Assembly (NCBI RefSeq): GCF_003130795.1
Contig: NZ_CP029356.1
Coordinates: 186,001 to 250,000, forward strand
Source of the DNA: Azospirillum thermophilum
Lineage (GTDB): Bacteria; Pseudomonadota; Alphaproteobacteria; Azospirillales; Azospirillaceae
DNA: 64,000 nucleotides
Direction: 5' to 3'
Positions 16,658-26,401 of this stretch are shown piece by piece; position 1 is the first letter of the stretch; each line of letters begins with the position of its first letter. The notes under the pieces are model-generated. The model did not search any database. It saw only the letters and a list, made by a program, of their open reading frames with translations, and was not told the DNA's origin. The translations under genes and the position numbers were made by a program.

Positions 16658-18850
16658 ATGGCCGCGGATGCCAAGCCGGGCCGGCCGGTGCGGACGCCGA
16701 CCGTCCTGCAGCTCGAAGCGACGGAGTGCGGCGCGGCCTCGCTCGCCATGGTGCTGGCCGCCCATGGGCGCTGGGTGCCGCTGGACGAGCTGCGGGTGGC
16801 CTGCGGCGTCTCGCGCGACGGCAGCAAGGCCGGCAACATCGTGCGCGCCGCCCGCCGCTACGGGATGGAGGCCAAGGGGTTCCGGCTCGACCCGGCGGAG
16901 CTGAAGAGCCTGCCGATGCCGGCCATCCTGTTCGTCAACCTGAACCATTTCCTGGTGCTGGAGGGATTCCGCAAGGGCAGGGTCCATCTGAACGACCCCG
17001 CCGCCGGCCGCCGCGTCCTGACGGAGGAGGAGTTCGACCGCATCTATTCCGGCATCGCCCTGACCTTCGTCCCGACCGCCGCGTTCGAGCGGGGCGGCGC
17101 CCGGCCGGGCCTGATCGACCGGCTGCTGGCCCGGCTGGAGGGGGCGCGCGTCTCCGTCCTGCTGGTGATCCTGGCCGGGCTCGGCCTGGTGGTCCCCGGC
17201 TTCGTCGTGCCCGGCTTCAGCCGGATCTTCGTCGACCAGTACCTGATCGAGCGGCAGGAGGACTGGGTCATCCCGCTGCTGCTGACGATGGCCGCCGCCG
17301 CGATGGTCCAGGGCGGGCTGCTCTGGCTGCGGCAGGCGGTGCTGCAGCGGCTGAAGACCCGCATCGCCATCCGCGAGGCCTCCGGCTTCGTGCAGCGGAT
17401 GCTGCGGCTGCCCATCGGCTTCTTCGCGCAACGCTATGCCGGCGCGATCGGCGGCCGCACCGACCTCGCCCCGGCGCTGGCCCAGCATGCGGCCGGCGCG
17501 CTGACCGTGCTGGTCATCGAGGCCCTGTCGCTGCTGTTCTTCGCCGCGGTCATGCTGGCCTACAGCCCGCTGCTGACCGCCGTCACCGTCGCCTGCGCCG
17601 CCGGCAACATCGCCCTGTTCCTGCTGATGCGCCGCCGCCAGGAGGAGTGGCAGCGCAAGGCGACGCAGGATCAGGTGAAGCTGACCGGCAAGACCATGCA
17701 GGGCCTCCAGATGATCGAATCGCTGAAGGCCAACGGCACCGACGGCCCCTTCTTCGAGGGCTGGTCCGGGCTGCATGCCCTGGTGGAGACGCAGCACCAG
17801 CGCATCGCCCGCGGCGAGGCGGTCTTCGCCCTGGTGCCGGAGGCGGTCTCGCACCTCGCCACCGTCGCCGTGCTGGTGGCCGGCGGGATGGAGGTGATGG
17901 CCGGGTCGCTGACCATCGGCATGCTGGTCGCCTTCCAGTCGCTGCAGGGAGCCTTCAACGCGCCGGTGCAGAGCCTGATGCAGGCGGGCGTCGCGCTGCA
18001 GGGCGCCCGCGGCACGCTCGACCAGTTCGACGACGTGGCCGCCCATGCCATCGCCGGCGAGTTCGCCCGCGACGAGGAAAGGGCCGGCGGGGACCGCGGC
18101 GCGCCGGTCGGCGCCACCGGTCTGGTCCGCCGGCTGAGCGGGCGGACCGCGGTGCGCGGCCTCGCCTTCGGCTACAACCCGCTGGAGGCCCCGCTGGTCC
18201 AGGATTTCGAGCTGGGCTTCGAGCCGGGCACGCGGGTGGCGCTGGTCGGCGCCTCGGGCAGCGGCAAATCGACCATCGGCCGGATGGTCGCCGGCCTGTT
18301 CGATCCCTGGGCCGGCGAGATCCTGTTCGACGAGCGGCCCCCCGCGGGCATCGCGCGCGACGTCCTGCGCAACTCGCTGGCCGTGGTGGACCAGGACATC
18401 GTCCTCTTCGAGGGCACGGTCCGCGACAACATCACCCTGTGGGACGACACGATGCCGGAAGCCCGCGTCGTCCGCGCCGCCAGGGACGCGATGATCCACG
18501 ACACCATCCTCGCCCGCACCGGCGGCTACGACAGCCATGTCGAGGAGGGCGGGCGCAACTTCTCCGGCGGCGAGCGGCAGCGCATCGAGATCGCGCGCGC
18601 CCTCGTCACCGACCCTTCCCTGCTGATCCTGGACGAGGCGACCAGCGCCCTCGATCCTCTCGTTGAAAAGGCGATCATGGACAACCTGCGCCGCCGCGGC
18701 TGCACCTGTCTGATCATCGCGCACCGGCTGAGCACCATCCGCGACTGCGACGAGATCGTCGTCATGGACCGCGGACGCATCGTCCAGCGCGGCACGCACG
18801 AGGCGATGGCCGCGGCCGACGGCCCCTATCGCCGGCTGGTGGAGGCCTGA
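16658..18850 (+). CDS. NHLM-type peptidase-containing ABC transporter (C39 protease, membrane and ATPase domains)
   Basis: 730 residues. The N-terminal C39 cysteine protease has Cys24 (EATECGAASLAMV), His97 (VNLNHFLVLEGF) and Asp113 (HLNDPAAG) as catalytic triad. The membrane domain follows (about residues 155-430), then the nucleotide-binding domain with Walker A GASGSGKST, Q-loop VVDQDIVLFEGTVRDNI, signature FSGGERQRIEIARAL and Walker B LLILDEATSALD. It should cut leaders after the double glycine and export the core peptide across the inner membrane. It starts 3 bp after the adaptor gene stop and is followed 5 bp later by the second ABC transporter gene. All catalytic residues are present. 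Confidence 0.93.
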   Translation: MAADAKPGRPVRTPTVLQLEATECGAASLAMVLAAHGRWVPLDELRVACGVSRDGSKAGNIVRAARRYGMEAKGFRLDPAELKSLPMPAILFVNLNHFLVLEGFRKGRVHLNDPAAGRRVLTEEEFDRIYSGIALTFVPTAAFERGGARPGLIDRLLARLEGARVSVLLVILAGLGLVVPGFVVPGFSRIFVDQYLIERQEDWVIPLLLTMAAAAMVQGGLLWLRQAVLQRLKTRIAIREASGFVQRMLRLPIGFFAQRYAGAIGGRTDLAPALAQHAAGALTVLVIEALSLLFFAAVMLAYSPLLTAVTVACAAGNIALFLLMRRRQEEWQRKATQDQVKLTGKTMQGLQMIESLKANGTDGPFFEGWSGLHALVETQHQRIARGEAVFALVPEAVSHLATVAVLVAGGMEVMAGSLTIGMLVAFQSLQGAFNAPVQSLMQAGVALQGARGTLDQFDDVAAHAIAGEFARDEERAGGDRGAPVGATGLVRRLSGRTAVRGLAFGYNPLEAPLVQDFELGFEPGTRVALVGASGSGKSTIGRMVAGLFDPWAGEILFDERPPAGIARDVLRNSLAVVDQDIVLFEGTVRDNITLWDDTMPEARVVRAARDAMIHDTILARTGGYDSHVEEGGRNFSGGERQRIEIARALVTDPSLLILDEATSALDPLVEKAIMDNLRRRGCTCLIIAHRLSTIRDCDEIVVMDRGRIVQRGTHEAMAAADGPYRRLVEA

Positions 18851-18855
18851 GGCCC

Positions 18856-21824
18856 ATGGCACAGCACGTGATGCCGGTGCAGGGTCCGGCCGCGCCGCCC
18901 TGCGACCTGCCGGGGCTGTTCCGCTCCGCCGGCGCGCTGCCGCGCCGGGTGGCCGGCAACCTGCCCTTCCACCTGGACGACCCGAACCGCTGCGTCCTGA
19001 TCCTGAAGGGCGAGGTCGACCTGTTCCTCACCGACATGTCGGACGAGGCGAGCCGGGGGCTGCGTCAGCATGTCTTCACGCTGCGCGCCGGCGACCTGCT
19101 GTTCGGCCTCGACCTGTCGGCCGCCCTGCTGCCGGTCTCCCTGCTGGCGGTCGGCGCGGTCGGCACCGAGATCTGCGAGGCCGGACTGCCGCTGCTGGCG
19201 GACGCCCACGACCCCGCCCCGCCACCACCGTCACCGCCGACATCGCCGCGGCGGTCGACCGCTGGGTGGTCGCCGCCTCGCAGGGGCTGTCCCGCCTGAT
19301 CGTGCCGCGCCCGCGCATCCCGCTGATCATCGCGCCGGGCGAGGGCTGCCGGCTCCACCATCACCAGCGGCTCGGCTGCAACCGCGGCGTCGCCTGGGCG
19401 CGCTTCGACGGTGCCCCGCCGCTGTTCCTCGACAGCGAGGAGGTGTTCGAGACGGCCGCCGGCACGGCGCTGCCGCTCTGCGCGGCGAGCTGGGCGACGG
19501 CCGGCGGCACCTGCACGGTGACGAGCAGCGACACGCTGTCCGCTCTGGCGGACGGCAGCCTGTGGCCGGCGCTGGCCGCCTTCCACCGGCTGATGCTGGA
19601 GGCGCTTCCGCTGAACCTGCGGCTTGCCGCGGTGGACGAGTTCAACCGGCTGCGCGAGCGGGCCTCGGCCAACGAGAACGCCCGCATCGCCGCGGCGGAG
19701 CGGCTCGCCATGCCGCTCGGCCGGGCGGCGCGGCGCGAGGCCGCGGAGGTCGGCGCCGATCCGCTGGCCCGCGCCGTCGCCGCCGTCGCCGGGGCGCTTG
19801 GCCACCGGCTGACCCCGCCTGCCCTGCGGCGCGACCGCGAGGGCGGGGCGCCGACGCTGGAGGAGATCCTGCGCGTCAACCGGCTGCGCCACCGGCGGGT
19901 GGTGCTGGACGAGGGCTGGTGGCGCGCCGACTGCGGCCCGATCCTGCTGATCCGTGCCGCCGACTCCCGGCCGCTCGCCCTGCTGCGCCCCGCTTCCGCC
20001 AACCGTTATCTGGTCTACGACCCGGTCGAGGATGTGGAGCGGCCCTTGTCGGCGGCGGAGGCCCGCGACCTGGCGGGGGAGGCCTTCTCCTTTTACGCGC
20101 CGCTGCCCTTCCGGCCGCTCCGCGGGCTCGACATCGGCTTCAGCGCCTTCCGCTTCAGCCTGTCCGACGTGCTGGCGCTGGTCGGCTTCGGCCTCGTCGG
20201 CGCGTTGCTCGGCATGGGCGTGCCGATGGCGACCGGCTTCCTGGTCGACACCATCATCCCCGCCCACGACCTGCCGCGCCTGTGGGAGATGGTGGCGGTC
20301 CTGCTGGTCGTCGCGGCGACCCTGCTGGTCACCCGTTATGCCGCGCAGATCGCACTCGTGCGCATCGAGGGGCGGTCGGGCACGCGCATCCAGGCGGCGG
20401 TGATCGACCGCCTGCTGCGGCTTCCCGTCGGCTTCTTCAAGCAGTTCACCTCGGGCGATCTGGCGCGCCGCGCGCTCGCCATCTCGACCATCGAGCAGGC
20501 GGTCAACGGCACGCTGACCAGCACCCTGCTGAACGCGCTGTTCGCCCTGTCGGCGCTGGGCCTGATGGCGTGGCATTCGGTGAAGCTGGCGCTGGTCGGG
20601 CTCGGGCTGATCGTGCTGCTGATGGCGGTCACCCTGGTGCTCGGGCTGCTGCGGGTGAAGCATGAGCGGCTGGTGATGGAGGCGACGGGCGAGACGGCGG
20701 GGCTGATGCTCCAACTCGCCAACGGGATCGCCAAGCTGCGGCTGGCCGCGGCGGAAGACCGCGCCTTCCTGCGCTGGGCGCGCAGCTATGCCCGGTTCAG
20801 CCGCCAGCGCTTCCTCGCCGACCAGGTGGGGAACCTGATGGCGATGATCGCCGGCCTCTACGGCCCGCTGGCGACCGCCGCACTGTTCGGCATGATCTAC
20901 TATCTCGGCCTTGCCGACGGGGCGCTGGGGCTGGGCGCGGTGCTGGCCTTCCTGTCCGCCTTCGGACAGGCGCTGAGCGGCATGACCGGCCTGTCCAACG
21001 CCATCGTGCAGATCGCCGCCCTGAAGCCGGTCTACGCCTATGCCGCCCCCATCCTGCGGGCCGTGCCGGAGGTGACGGAGGACAAGGCCGACCCCGGCGA
21101 GCTGTCCGGCGCCATCGAGCTCAGCCACGTCGCCTTCGCCCATGGCGACTCGCCGCCGCTGTTCGAGGACCTGTCGCTCTCCATCGCGGCCGGCGAGTAT
21201 GTCGCGGTGGTCGGCCCGTCGGGCTGCGGCAAGTCGACGATGCTGCGCCTGATGCTGGGGTTCGAGACGCCGTCGGCGGGCGCGGTGCTCTATGACGGCT
21301 GCGACCTCGCCAGCCTGGACGTCCAGGCGGTCCGCCGGCAGTGCGGGGTCGTCCTGCAGGGCGGCCAGCTGATGCCGGGCAGCCTGCTCGACAACATCCT
21401 GGGCGCCCACACCCGCATGCAGGAGGCCGATGCCTGGGAAGCGGCGCGGCTGGTCGGGCTGGAGGACGACATCCGGGCGATGCCCATGGGCATGCAGACG
21501 GTCATCGCCGATGCCGGCGGCACGCTGTCGGGCGGTCAGGTGCAGCGCGTGCTGATCGCGCGGGCCATCATCGCTCGCCCGCGCATCCTGATGTTCGACG
21601 AGGCGACCAGCGCGCTCGACAACCGGACCCAGGCCGTCGTCACCGGCAGCATCGACCATTTCAGCGCCACCCGCATCGTCATCGCGCACCGGCTGAGCAC
21701 CGTCATCAACGCCGACCGCATCATCGTGCTGCGCGACGGTCGCGTCGAGGAAAGCGGGTCCTACGCCGAGTTGTCCCGCACCGGGGGCTTCTTCGCGCAG
21801 ATGATGGAGCGGCAGCTCCTCTAG
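18856..21824 (+). pseudogene. Second NHLM-type ABC transporter (no peptidase), frameshifted
   Basis: The product lacks a C39 domain and has a long N-terminal region, a membrane domain (DVLALVGFGLVGALLGMGVPMATGFLVDTIIP onward) and an ATPase domain with Walker A GPSGCGKST, signature LSGGQVQRVLIARAI and Walker B ILMFDEATSALD. The first about 120 codons (to ADAHDPAP) are in one frame and the rest (ATTVTADIAAAVDRWVVAAS) in another; adding one C to the CCCC run at 19217-19220 restores a continuous reading. The rest is intact, so the break may be a sequencing error. In this family the paired ABC proteins are always encoded together with the HlyD adaptor. The last gene of the cluster; 138 bp precede feoA. 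Confidence 0.88.
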
Positions 21825-21877
21825 CGGCTGCCGCCCCGTGACAAGGCCCCCGTGCGGCGTTTCGCCTCATTCCGAAA

Positions 21878-21892
21878 TGCGAATCACTCGCA
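21878..21892. promoter_or_regulatory. Fur-box-like 7-1-7 palindrome upstream of feoA
   Basis: TGCGAATCACTCGCA is a near-perfect 7-1-7 inverted repeat (one mismatch between arms), lying 71 bp before the feoA start. It resembles the Fur consensus architecture TGATAAT-N-ATTATCA but with GC-shifted arms. Iron repression of feoAB is expected; binding is not shown. Confidence 0.45.
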
Positions 21893-21962
21893 CCATCATT
21901 CCCTCGACGGCACCGTGGCCGCCGAATGAGCTCGCGATCCTGCGAGCCGCGAGGTGAAGCTG

Positions 21963-22247
21963 ATGAGTTTCCATGATCCCGGGACGCCGACGTCCCGTCT
22001 CGGCACACTGCGCAAGGGCCAGCGCGCCGAAGTCCTCGGCCTTGACGAGACCGGCATCGCGACCTCCCTCCCGCCCGGCGAACTGGAACGCCGCATGATC
22101 GAGATGGGGCTGGTCGAAGGGGCACGCGTCGAAGTGCTGCACCAAGGCTATCCGGGCGGCGACCCCATCGCGGTCTCCGTCAACGAACACACGCTGGCCC
22201 TGCGCCGCGCCGAGGCGCGCGCCGTCATCGTCGCCCTGATCGGCTGA
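21963..22247 (+). CDS. feoA: FeoA, ferrous iron transport accessory protein
   Basis: 94 residues with the SH3-like FeoA fold: [51 protein letters not shown] and [13 protein letters not shown]. FeoA binds the cytoplasmic side of FeoB and modulates Fe(II) uptake. ATG 21963 is preferred, with AGGTG 7 nt upstream; a GTG at 21954 is in frame. It is followed 65 bp later by feoB and preceded by a Fur-box-like palindrome. Confidence 0.92.
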   Translation: MSFHDPGTPTSRLGTLRKGQRAEVLGLDETGIATSLPPGELERRMIEMGLVEGARVEVLHQGYPGGDPIAVSVNEHTLALRRAEARAVIVALIG

Positions 22248-22312
22248 TCCCGGATCGGCCGACAGGCGACGGCCCGCACACGCGGGCCAGACTTCCCGAG
22301 GACCCCTTGTCC

Positions 22313-24204
22313 ATGTCCACCGTGGTATCCGCCGCCCCTCCCCGCATCGCGCTGGTGGGCAACCCGAATTGCGGCAAGACCGCCCTGTTCAACGCCCTGA
22401 CCGGATCGCGCCAGAAGGTGGCGAACTATCCCGGCGTCACCGTCGAGCGCAAGGTCGGCCAGTTCCTCAGCCCCGCCGGCAAGCGCGTCCAGCTCGTCGA
22501 CCTGCCCGGCACCTACAGCCTGCGCGCCCGCTCCCCGACGAGGAGGTGACGCGCGACGTGGTGCTCGGCCGGTTCGATCATGAGGCGCCGCCCGACGTGC
22601 TGGTCTGCGTCGCCGACGCGACCAACCTGCGCCAGCATCTCCGCCTCGTGCTGGAGCTGAAGAAGCTCGGCCGCCCGATCATCCTGGCGCTCAACATGAT
22701 GGATGTCGCGGAGCGCCGCGGCTGCAGCATCGACGCCGGCGCCCTGTCGGCGGCCCTCGGCGTGCCGGTGGTGCCGACGGTCGCCATCCGCCGCACCGGC
22801 GTGCAGGGGCTGCTCGACCAGATCGACCGGACCATGGCGGTGGTGCGGCAGCAGCCGGATCCCGCCCCCTGCGGCTGGAGCGAGCCGTCTTCGCACGACC
22901 TGCGCGCCTACCACCAGCAGGTCGGCGAGATCATCGCCGCGTCGCTGCGCGATGCCGGCCGCCCGCCGGTCATCACCCGGCGCATCGACGCCGCCCTGCT
23001 GCACCCGGCGATCGGCCTGCCCTTCCTGTTCCTGGTGCTGTTCCTGATGTTCCAGGCGGTGTTCGCCTGGGCGGAGGCGCCCAAGGAGCTGATCGATGCC
23101 GGGCTGAGCAGCCTGAACGGAATGGTCGCCGCGGCGATGCCCGACGGCCTGCTGAAGAGCCTGGTGACCGACGGCATCATTGCCGGCGTGGGCAGCGTCA
23201 TCGTCTTCCTGCCGCAGATCCTGGTGCTGTTCTTCTTCATCCTGGTGCTGGAGGCGACCGGCTACATGGCGCGGGCGGCCTTCCTGCTCGACCGGCTGAT
23301 GGGCGGGGTCGGCCTGCACGGGCGCGCCTTCATCCCGCTGCTGTCCAGCTTCGCCTGCGCGGTGCCGGGCATCATGGCGGCGCGCACCATCGAAAACCGC
23401 GCCGACCGGCTGGCGACCATCATGATCGCGCCGCTGATGACCTGCTCCGCCCGGCTGCCGGTCTACACGCTGATCATCGCGGCCTTCGTCCCCAGCGAGA
23501 CGGTGCTGGGCGGCTTCGTCGGGCTGCAGGGGCTGGTGATGTTCGTGCTCTACGCGGCGGGCATCCTGTCGGCCCTGGCCGTCGCCTTCGTTCTGAAGCG
23601 GACCATCTTCAAGGGCGCGCGCGAGCCCCTGCTGATGGAGCTGCCGGCCTACCGCCTGCCCAGCCCGCGCGACATCCTGCTCGGCCTGCTGGAGCGCACG
23701 CGCATCTTCCTGGCGCGCGCCGGCACGGTGATCTTTGCGATCATGATCCTGCTGTGGTTCCTCGGCACCTTCCCGATGCCGCCCGAGGGCGCCACGGGCC
23801 CCGCCATCGACTACAGCTTCGCCGGCATGCTCGGCCATGCGCTGGCCCCGCTGCTCGCCCCCATCGGCTTCACCTGGCAGATCGCCATCGCGCTGGTTCC
23901 CGGCGTGGCGGCGCGCGAGGTGGTGGTGGCGGCGCTCGGCACCGTCTATGCGCTGAGCGAAACGGGCGACGCCCTGTCCGGTTCGCTGGCCGGCGTCCTG
24001 GCCGCCGACTGGGGCCTGCCGACGGCGCTCTCCCTGCTCGCCTGGTTCGTCTTCGCCCCGCAGTGCATCTCCACCTTGTCGGTGGTGAAGCGGGAGACGA
24101 ACTCCTGGTTCTGGACGGCGGTGATGATCGCCTACATGACCTTGCTTGCCTATGGCGCGGCCTTCGTCACCTTCCGGGTGTCGAGCGCCCTGCTGGGAGC
24201 CTGA
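22313..24204 (+). pseudogene. feoB: FeoB, ferrous iron permease, frameshifted
   Basis: The product is the Fe(II) transporter FeoB: a cytosolic G domain ([17 protein letters not shown]-loop, [14 protein letters not shown] switch, DLPGTYSL G3) and then the polytopic domain with gate repeats, including FIPLLSSFACAVPGIMAARTIENR and APLMTCSARLPVYTLII. The first 79 codons are in one frame and end at 22549; the rest, from [16 protein letters not shown], is in the next frame to 24204. Adding one C to the CCCC run at 22533-22536 restores [20 protein letters not shown] without a gap. Everything else is conserved, so an assembly error is likely. ATG 22313 is preferred over TTG 22307; GAGGA precedes both. 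Confidence 0.93.
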
Positions 24205-24207
24205 CCC

Positions 24208-24414
24208 ATGCTGCAGACCGTGATCGTCGCCGTCATCGTCGCCGGGGCCTTCGCCTGGGTGGTCTGGACCCTCGCCCTGCCCCGGACGGCCCGGAACCGC
24301 CTGCGCCGCCTCGCCGGGCTTGGCGAGGCCCGGGAGCCCGGCGGCTGTCCGGGCGCCGGCTCGGGCTGTTCGGGATGCTGCGGGGGCGGCGGTTCGGCGC
24401 CCACGCCGCATTGA
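24208..24414 (+). CDS. FeoB-associated Cys-rich small membrane protein
   Basis: 68 residues: one N-terminal membrane helix (TVIVAVIVAGAFAWVVWTLAL), a short basic stretch, then a Cys-rich tail with CPGAGSGCSGCCGGGG. This matches the small Cys-rich proteins often encoded directly after feoB, proposed to sit with the transporter or handle iron/redox chemistry at its cytoplasmic side. It starts 3 bp after the feoB stop, so it is cotranscribed. A strong terminator follows. Confidence 0.85.
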   Translation: MLQTVIVAVIVAGAFAWVVWTLALPRTARNRLRRLAGLGEAREPGGCPGAGSGCSGCCGGGGSAPTPH

Positions 24415-24445
24415 ACAGCCGGACGGCACAGCGCATCGCAAGAAA

Positions 24446-24483
24446 AAAAGGAACGCCGCGGACGGACCCGCGGCGTTCCTTTT
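24446..24483. terminator. Bidirectional intrinsic terminator between the feo and bacterioferritin genes
   Basis: A perfect 16-bp stem (24446-24461 AAAAGGAACGCCGCGG; 24468-24483 CCGCGGCGTTCCTTTT) with a 6-nt loop. A run of seven A precedes it on the plus strand (24443-24449), so the minus transcript sees a T-run after the hairpin, while the plus transcript ends in TTTT. It can stop both the feo operon and the convergent bfr transcript. Confidence 0.92.
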
Positions 24484-24570
24484 CCATATCGGGTTCCATA
24501 TCGGGCGCAGCCCGCCTCCCGATCCGGGATGTCCGGGCCCGGGGCGGCCGGATCAGGGGCGGCCGGATCA
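24482..24570. repeat. Two short tandem duplications downstream of bfr
   Basis: TTCCATATCGGG is repeated head-to-tail at 24482-24493 and 24494-24505. GGGGCGGCCGGATCA is repeated at 24541-24555 and 24556-24570, the second copy containing the stop codon of the adjacent bacterioferritin gene. Both look like replication-slippage products; no function is evident. Confidence 0.7.
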
Positions 24571-25047
24571 GTCGCCGATCTCGCCGATGGCGGTCTGGAT
24601 GTAGTTCTGCAGGCCGACGCTGTCGATCAGGCCGAGCTGCATTTCCAGATAGTCGATGCGCTCCTCGGTCTCTTCCAGGATCTCGGCCAGCTCGTCGCGG
24701 GTGACGTAGTCGGCCTTGGCCTCGGCGACCGCGACGGCGGTGACCAGACGCTCGCGCGCCTCCTTCTCGGCCGTCAGGTCGCTCGACAGGATCTCCGGCA
24801 CGTCCTCGCCGATGCGCAGCTTGCCGAGGTCCTGCAGGTTCGGGATCGATTCCAGGAACAGGATGCGCTCGATGATCTCGTCGGCGCTCTTCATCACCTC
24901 GATCGAGGCGTGATACTCCCACTTGCCCAGCGCCTTGACGCCCCAGTTCTTCAGCATGCGGGCATGCAGGAAATACTGGTTGATCAGGGTGAGCTGGTCC
25001 TTGAGGACGATCTGCATCTGGGCGATGACGTCGGGATTGCCCTTCAT
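24568..25047 (-). CDS. bfr: Bacterioferritin, heme-type subunit lacking ferroxidase ligands
   Basis: 159 residues, collinear with E. coli Bfr ([10 protein letters not shown] start; [16 protein letters not shown]). Met52, the inter-subunit heme ligand, is kept (IEVMKSAD). The ferroxidase residues are mostly lost: Glu18 is Gln, Glu51 is Val, His54 is Ser, position 127 is Thr and His130 is Arg; Glu94 remains. This subunit should bind heme at the dimer interface and help electron exit but not oxidise Fe(II). It is 11 bp downstream of the second bacterioferritin gene, whose product has the opposite set of residues, so the two probably co-assemble into 24-mers. ATG 25047 has GAGGAG 8 nt upstream. 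Confidence 0.93.
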   Translation of the reverse strand: MKGNPDVIAQMQIVLKDQLTLINQYFLHARMLKNWGVKALGKWEYHASIEVMKSADEIIERILFLESIPNLQDLGKLRIGEDVPEILSSDLTAEKEARERLVTAVAVAEAKADYVTRDELAEILEETEERIDYLEMQLGLIDSVGLQNYIQTAIGEIGD

Positions 25048-25058
25048 GGCGCCGCTCC

Positions 25059-25538
25059 TCAGGTCAGCTTGCCGATGGCCGACTGCAGGTAGTTCTGCAG
25101 GCCGATCATGTTGATGAGGGTGAGCTGCTGCTCCAGCCAGTGGGCGTGGTCTTCCTCGGTGTCCTCCAGCAGCTCGACCAGGATGCGGCGGGTGTCGTAG
25201 TCGCGCACCTGCTCGCAATAGGCGATCGCCTCCTTCAGCGCGTCGACGACCTCCAGCTCCAGCGTCAGGTCGTTGCGCAGCATCTCCGGGATGTCCTTGC
25301 CGATGCGCAGCGGATCCCGGCTGGCGACGTCCGGCGTGCCTTCCAGGAACAGGATGCGCTTGATCAGCTTGTCGGCATGCTCCAGCTCGTCATGGCGCTC
25401 GTGCGCGATGCGCTCGTAGATCGCCTTGAAGCCCCAGTTCTCCATCATGCTGGCATGGGCGAGATACTGGTCGGCAGCGCTCAGCTCCCCGATCAGCAGC
25501 TTGTTCAAGCGGTCGATGACGCCTGGATCGCCTTGCAT
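25059..25538 (-). CDS. bfr: Bacterioferritin, ferroxidase-type subunit lacking the heme ligand
   Basis: 159 residues. The ferroxidase ligands are present: Glu18 (LLIGELS), Glu51 and His54 (DELEHAD), Glu94, and the Glu128-x-x-His131 pair (TEEDHAHW, shifted one residue relative to E. coli). Position 52 is Leu instead of the heme-ligating Met. It should oxidise Fe(II) and mineralise iron, but cannot form a standard heme site with itself. First gene of the bfr pair. Two Fur-type boxes lie 93-130 bp upstream, implying iron control. ATG 25538 has GGGAGA at 7-nt spacing. Confidence 0.93.
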   Translation of the reverse strand: MQGDPGVIDRLNKLLIGELSAADQYLAHASMMENWGFKAIYERIAHERHDELEHADKLIKRILFLEGTPDVASRDPLRIGKDIPEMLRNDLTLELEVVDALKEAIAYCEQVRDYDTRRILVELLEDTEEDHAHWLEQQLTLINMIGLQNYLQSAIGKLT

Positions 25539-25845
25539 GTCTCTGTCTCCCTTCAAACCAGTTGCGACAAAGAAACCACATCGAGGCGAAACTTGCAATC
25601 CATGTCGGCCCTACCGCAAAGCTTTGGCAATGAGAATGACTATCAAGTCTCAATGATAACGACTATCAATACTGACTCGCCAGCCAATACCAGAGTATTC
25701 GAAGGGATATTCGAGGCGCGCTATTGCATCACGGCCTTCTGCACAGCAAACGGGCACTGAGATACGAACGACGACCTCCTGCCGCCGGCCGGACGTCGTT
25801 CCCGAAACATCACCGAGCACTGATATGGTGCGCAGCGCCGCCCCG
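25539..25845. other. Intergenic region between bfr and the DUF3325 gene
   Basis: 307 bp without a convincing gene. It holds the two Fur-type boxes described separately. Near the DUF3325 stop, GAACGACG (25766-25773) and CGTCGTTC (25794-25801) form an 8-bp stem with a GC-rich 20-nt loop and no T-tract, which may help end the DUF3325 transcript. Nothing else stands out. Confidence 0.5.
25631..25668. promoter_or_regulatory. Two Fur-type boxes upstream of the bacterioferritin pair
   Basis: TGAGAATGACTATCA (25631-25645) and TGATAACGACTATCA (25654-25668) each match the 7-1-7 Fur consensus TGATAATGATTATCA at 13 of 15 positions. They are direct copies 23 bp apart, within a longer repeat (AATGA-N-AA-N-GACTATCAA). 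The base composition is much lower in GC than the surroundings, consistent with a promoter. They lie 93-130 bp before the start of the ferroxidase-type bfr gene. Confidence 0.75.
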
Positions 25846-26154
25846 TCATGGGTGCGGGGTGCGTCTCCCGGCGGACATCCGGGCCAGGGTGGCGCCGACC
25901 GCCAGCGCCCCGACGGTCAGCGCGAGGGTCCACAGCAGAAAGCCGAAGGACATGCCGTCGCGCAGCACCGCCACCCCCAGCGCCACCGTGGCGCAGACGA
26001 GGCCCGAGAGCCGCAGCCGCATCGCCGTCCGGTGCAGCGGCCCGCCGCGGGCGTCCAGCAGGTCCCGCCGGCGGCGGTCCAGCACCTGGGCCAGCGCGGC
26101 GAAGCCGAGATAAACCAGCGCGAAGACCACGAGCAGGGTGAGCGCGTCATGCAT
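25846..26154 (-). CDS. DUF3325-like small membrane protein
   Basis: 102 residues with three membrane segments: residues 3-24 (DALTLLVVFALVYLGFAALAQV), about 47-64 (LRLSGLVCATVALGVAVL) and about 69-93 (SFGFLLWTLALTVGALAVGATLA). DUF3325 proteins are usually encoded next to PepSY-type proteins and TonB-dependent siderophore receptors under iron control. Here those partners are absent. A Fur-box-like sequence lies about 230 bp upstream at 26381, so iron regulation is plausible. It could be the remnant of a larger iron-reduction or siderophore locus. Confidence 0.75.
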   Translation of the reverse strand: MHDALTLLVVFALVYLGFAALAQVLDRRRRDLLDARGGPLHRTAMRLRLSGLVCATVALGVAVLRDGMSFGFLLWTLALTVGALAVGATLARMSAGRRTPHP

Positions 26155-26380
26155 GCTCCGTCACCTCCGTCGGGACCGGCCACGGCCGGCGGCCGACGGT
26201 ATCGGCGCTTGGCGCCGTTCCCGCCGGCGCCCCGACCGCCCGACCGTCATCCTCCTTCGTCCCATGGTTCTCGAGATCCGACAGTCATGACTGAACAGGC
26301 GCCGTGCGCTGCCGGCGCCCCCGATCCGTTCCGTCCCGGCGAAAAAAACCGACGGAACGGCCACGGGGCGGCTTCAGTAA

Positions 26381-26401
26381 TGCGACTGACTATTATTAGC
26401 A
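26381..26401. promoter_or_regulatory. Fur-box-like sequence upstream of the DUF3325 gene
   Basis: TGCGACTGACTATTATTAGC (26381-26400, followed by A) is AT-rich, bounded by TGC and GCA, and contains TGACTATTATTA, which resembles the Fur core. It touches the 3' end of the substrate-binding-protein gene. The only suitably oriented gene is that for the DUF3325 protein, about 230 bp away on the minus strand. Confidence 0.45.

Noticed and set aside
26203..26217. CGGCGC-TTG-GCGCCG hairpin upstream of the DUF3325 gene as a terminator
   Set aside because: Very short and without a T-tract; such GC dyads are common by chance here.
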